Assembly (NCBI GenBank): GCA_045653945.1
Contig: JAZOML010000059.1
Location: 1 to 20,959, forward strand
From: SIG673 sp045653945
Lineage (GTDB): Bacteria > Bacillota > Clostridia > Oscillospirales > CAG-272
Direction of reading: 5' to 3'
Length of the DNA: 20,959 nucleotides
Shown here: positions 20,851-20,959 of the stretch, one piece after another
Position numbering within the stretch: the first letter of the stretch is position 1
Layout: each line of letters begins with the position of its first letter
The notes under the pieces: model-generated
What the model was told of the DNA's origin: nothing
The model's database searches: none
The model's input: only the letters and a program-made list of their open reading frames with translations
Program-made: the position numbers and the translations under genes

Positions 20851-20959
20851 AATCCTAGTGCCGCAGCCAAAAAATAACCGAGCATTTTATTTGCTCGGTT
20901 ATTTTTCCGTTTTCAGTCCGAGATTTGAGCCTCGCAAATGCAAAAGCATTTGCTAAATA
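20851..20959 (+). repeat. Copy 2 of the repeat, lacking a functional tRNA body
   Basis: Repeats 20682-20790 at a 169-bp offset. It begins with the last 19 nt of tRNA-Gln including CCA, followed by the same terminator and two hairpins, and reaches the window edge. Upstream of it AGGTTC (20842-20847) also matches the tRNA T-arm, but with two extra bases in the loop. The 60 bp before it (20791-20850) share only scattered bases with the tRNA body. Further copies may lie beyond the window. Confidence 0.88.

Noticed and set aside
20682..20959. CRISPR array
   Set aside because: The repeat unit is 109 bp at 169-bp spacing with only two copies and is tRNA-derived; this is not the CRISPR size or pattern.

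Overview
The window looks like chromosomal DNA of an anaerobic, low-to-moderate GC Firmicute of class Clostridia, most likely an uncultured gut lineage near the Oscillospiraceae/Ruminococcaceae. The reasons are strong AGGAGG-type ribosome binding sites, several TTG starts, consensus TTGACA/TATAAT promoters with 17-bp spacers, U-tailed intrinsic terminators after most units, and clostridial versions of SerA, SecG, RNase R, ThiT and the ECF-sigma/zinc-anti-sigma pair. No phage, transposase, integrase or CRISPR array is visible.

Layout. 1-3484 (-): a giant fused ABC ATPase/FtsX permease, cut by the left edge. 3678-5930 (-): a serC-serA serine operon with its own promoter and terminator. 6197-7129 (+): an EamA-type exporter whose 3' end overlaps a convergent minus-strand gene. 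7034-9422 (-): DUF1934-like gene, holA and a PHP-domain phosphoesterase gene, tightly packed. 9504-9674 (+): an unrecognised 56-residue membrane protein gene. 9658-12095 (-): rnr and secG. 12305-12393 (+): tRNA-Ser(UGA), followed by an unrecognised 293-residue gene (12442-13323). 13571-15279 (+): an overlapping operon of ECF sigma factor, zinc-finger anti-sigma and PflX-like radical SAM protein. 15363-18299 (+): a yybP-ykoY (manganese) riboswitch, a terminator and a P2-type cation ATPase. 18455-19309 (-): a TPP riboswitch controlling thiT. 19442-20446 (+): a WYL-domain regulator. 20625-20700 (+): tRNA-Gln(CUG), followed by a structured duplication of its 3' end that runs to the right edge.

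Most of the window is housekeeping: serine synthesis, the replication clamp loader, RNA decay, protein export, thiamine uptake and metal homeostasis. Two riboswitch-terminator units can be read almost base by base. In the Mn2+ unit the 3' strand of aptamer helix P1 can also join a competing hairpin upstream of the terminator.

The least explained parts are: (i) the tRNA-Gln 3'-end/terminator repeat, about 109 bp in two copies 169 bp apart, whose seven differences all fall outside predicted stems; (ii) the orphan gene directly behind tRNA-Ser; (iii) the PHP gene, whose only visible terminator lies upstream of its stop codon; (iv) the 56-residue membrane ORF antisense to a gap in a minus-strand gene series; (v) several strong dyads in divergent promoter regions; and (vi) an anti-sigma with almost no extracytoplasmic part, co-transcribed with a radical SAM protein.
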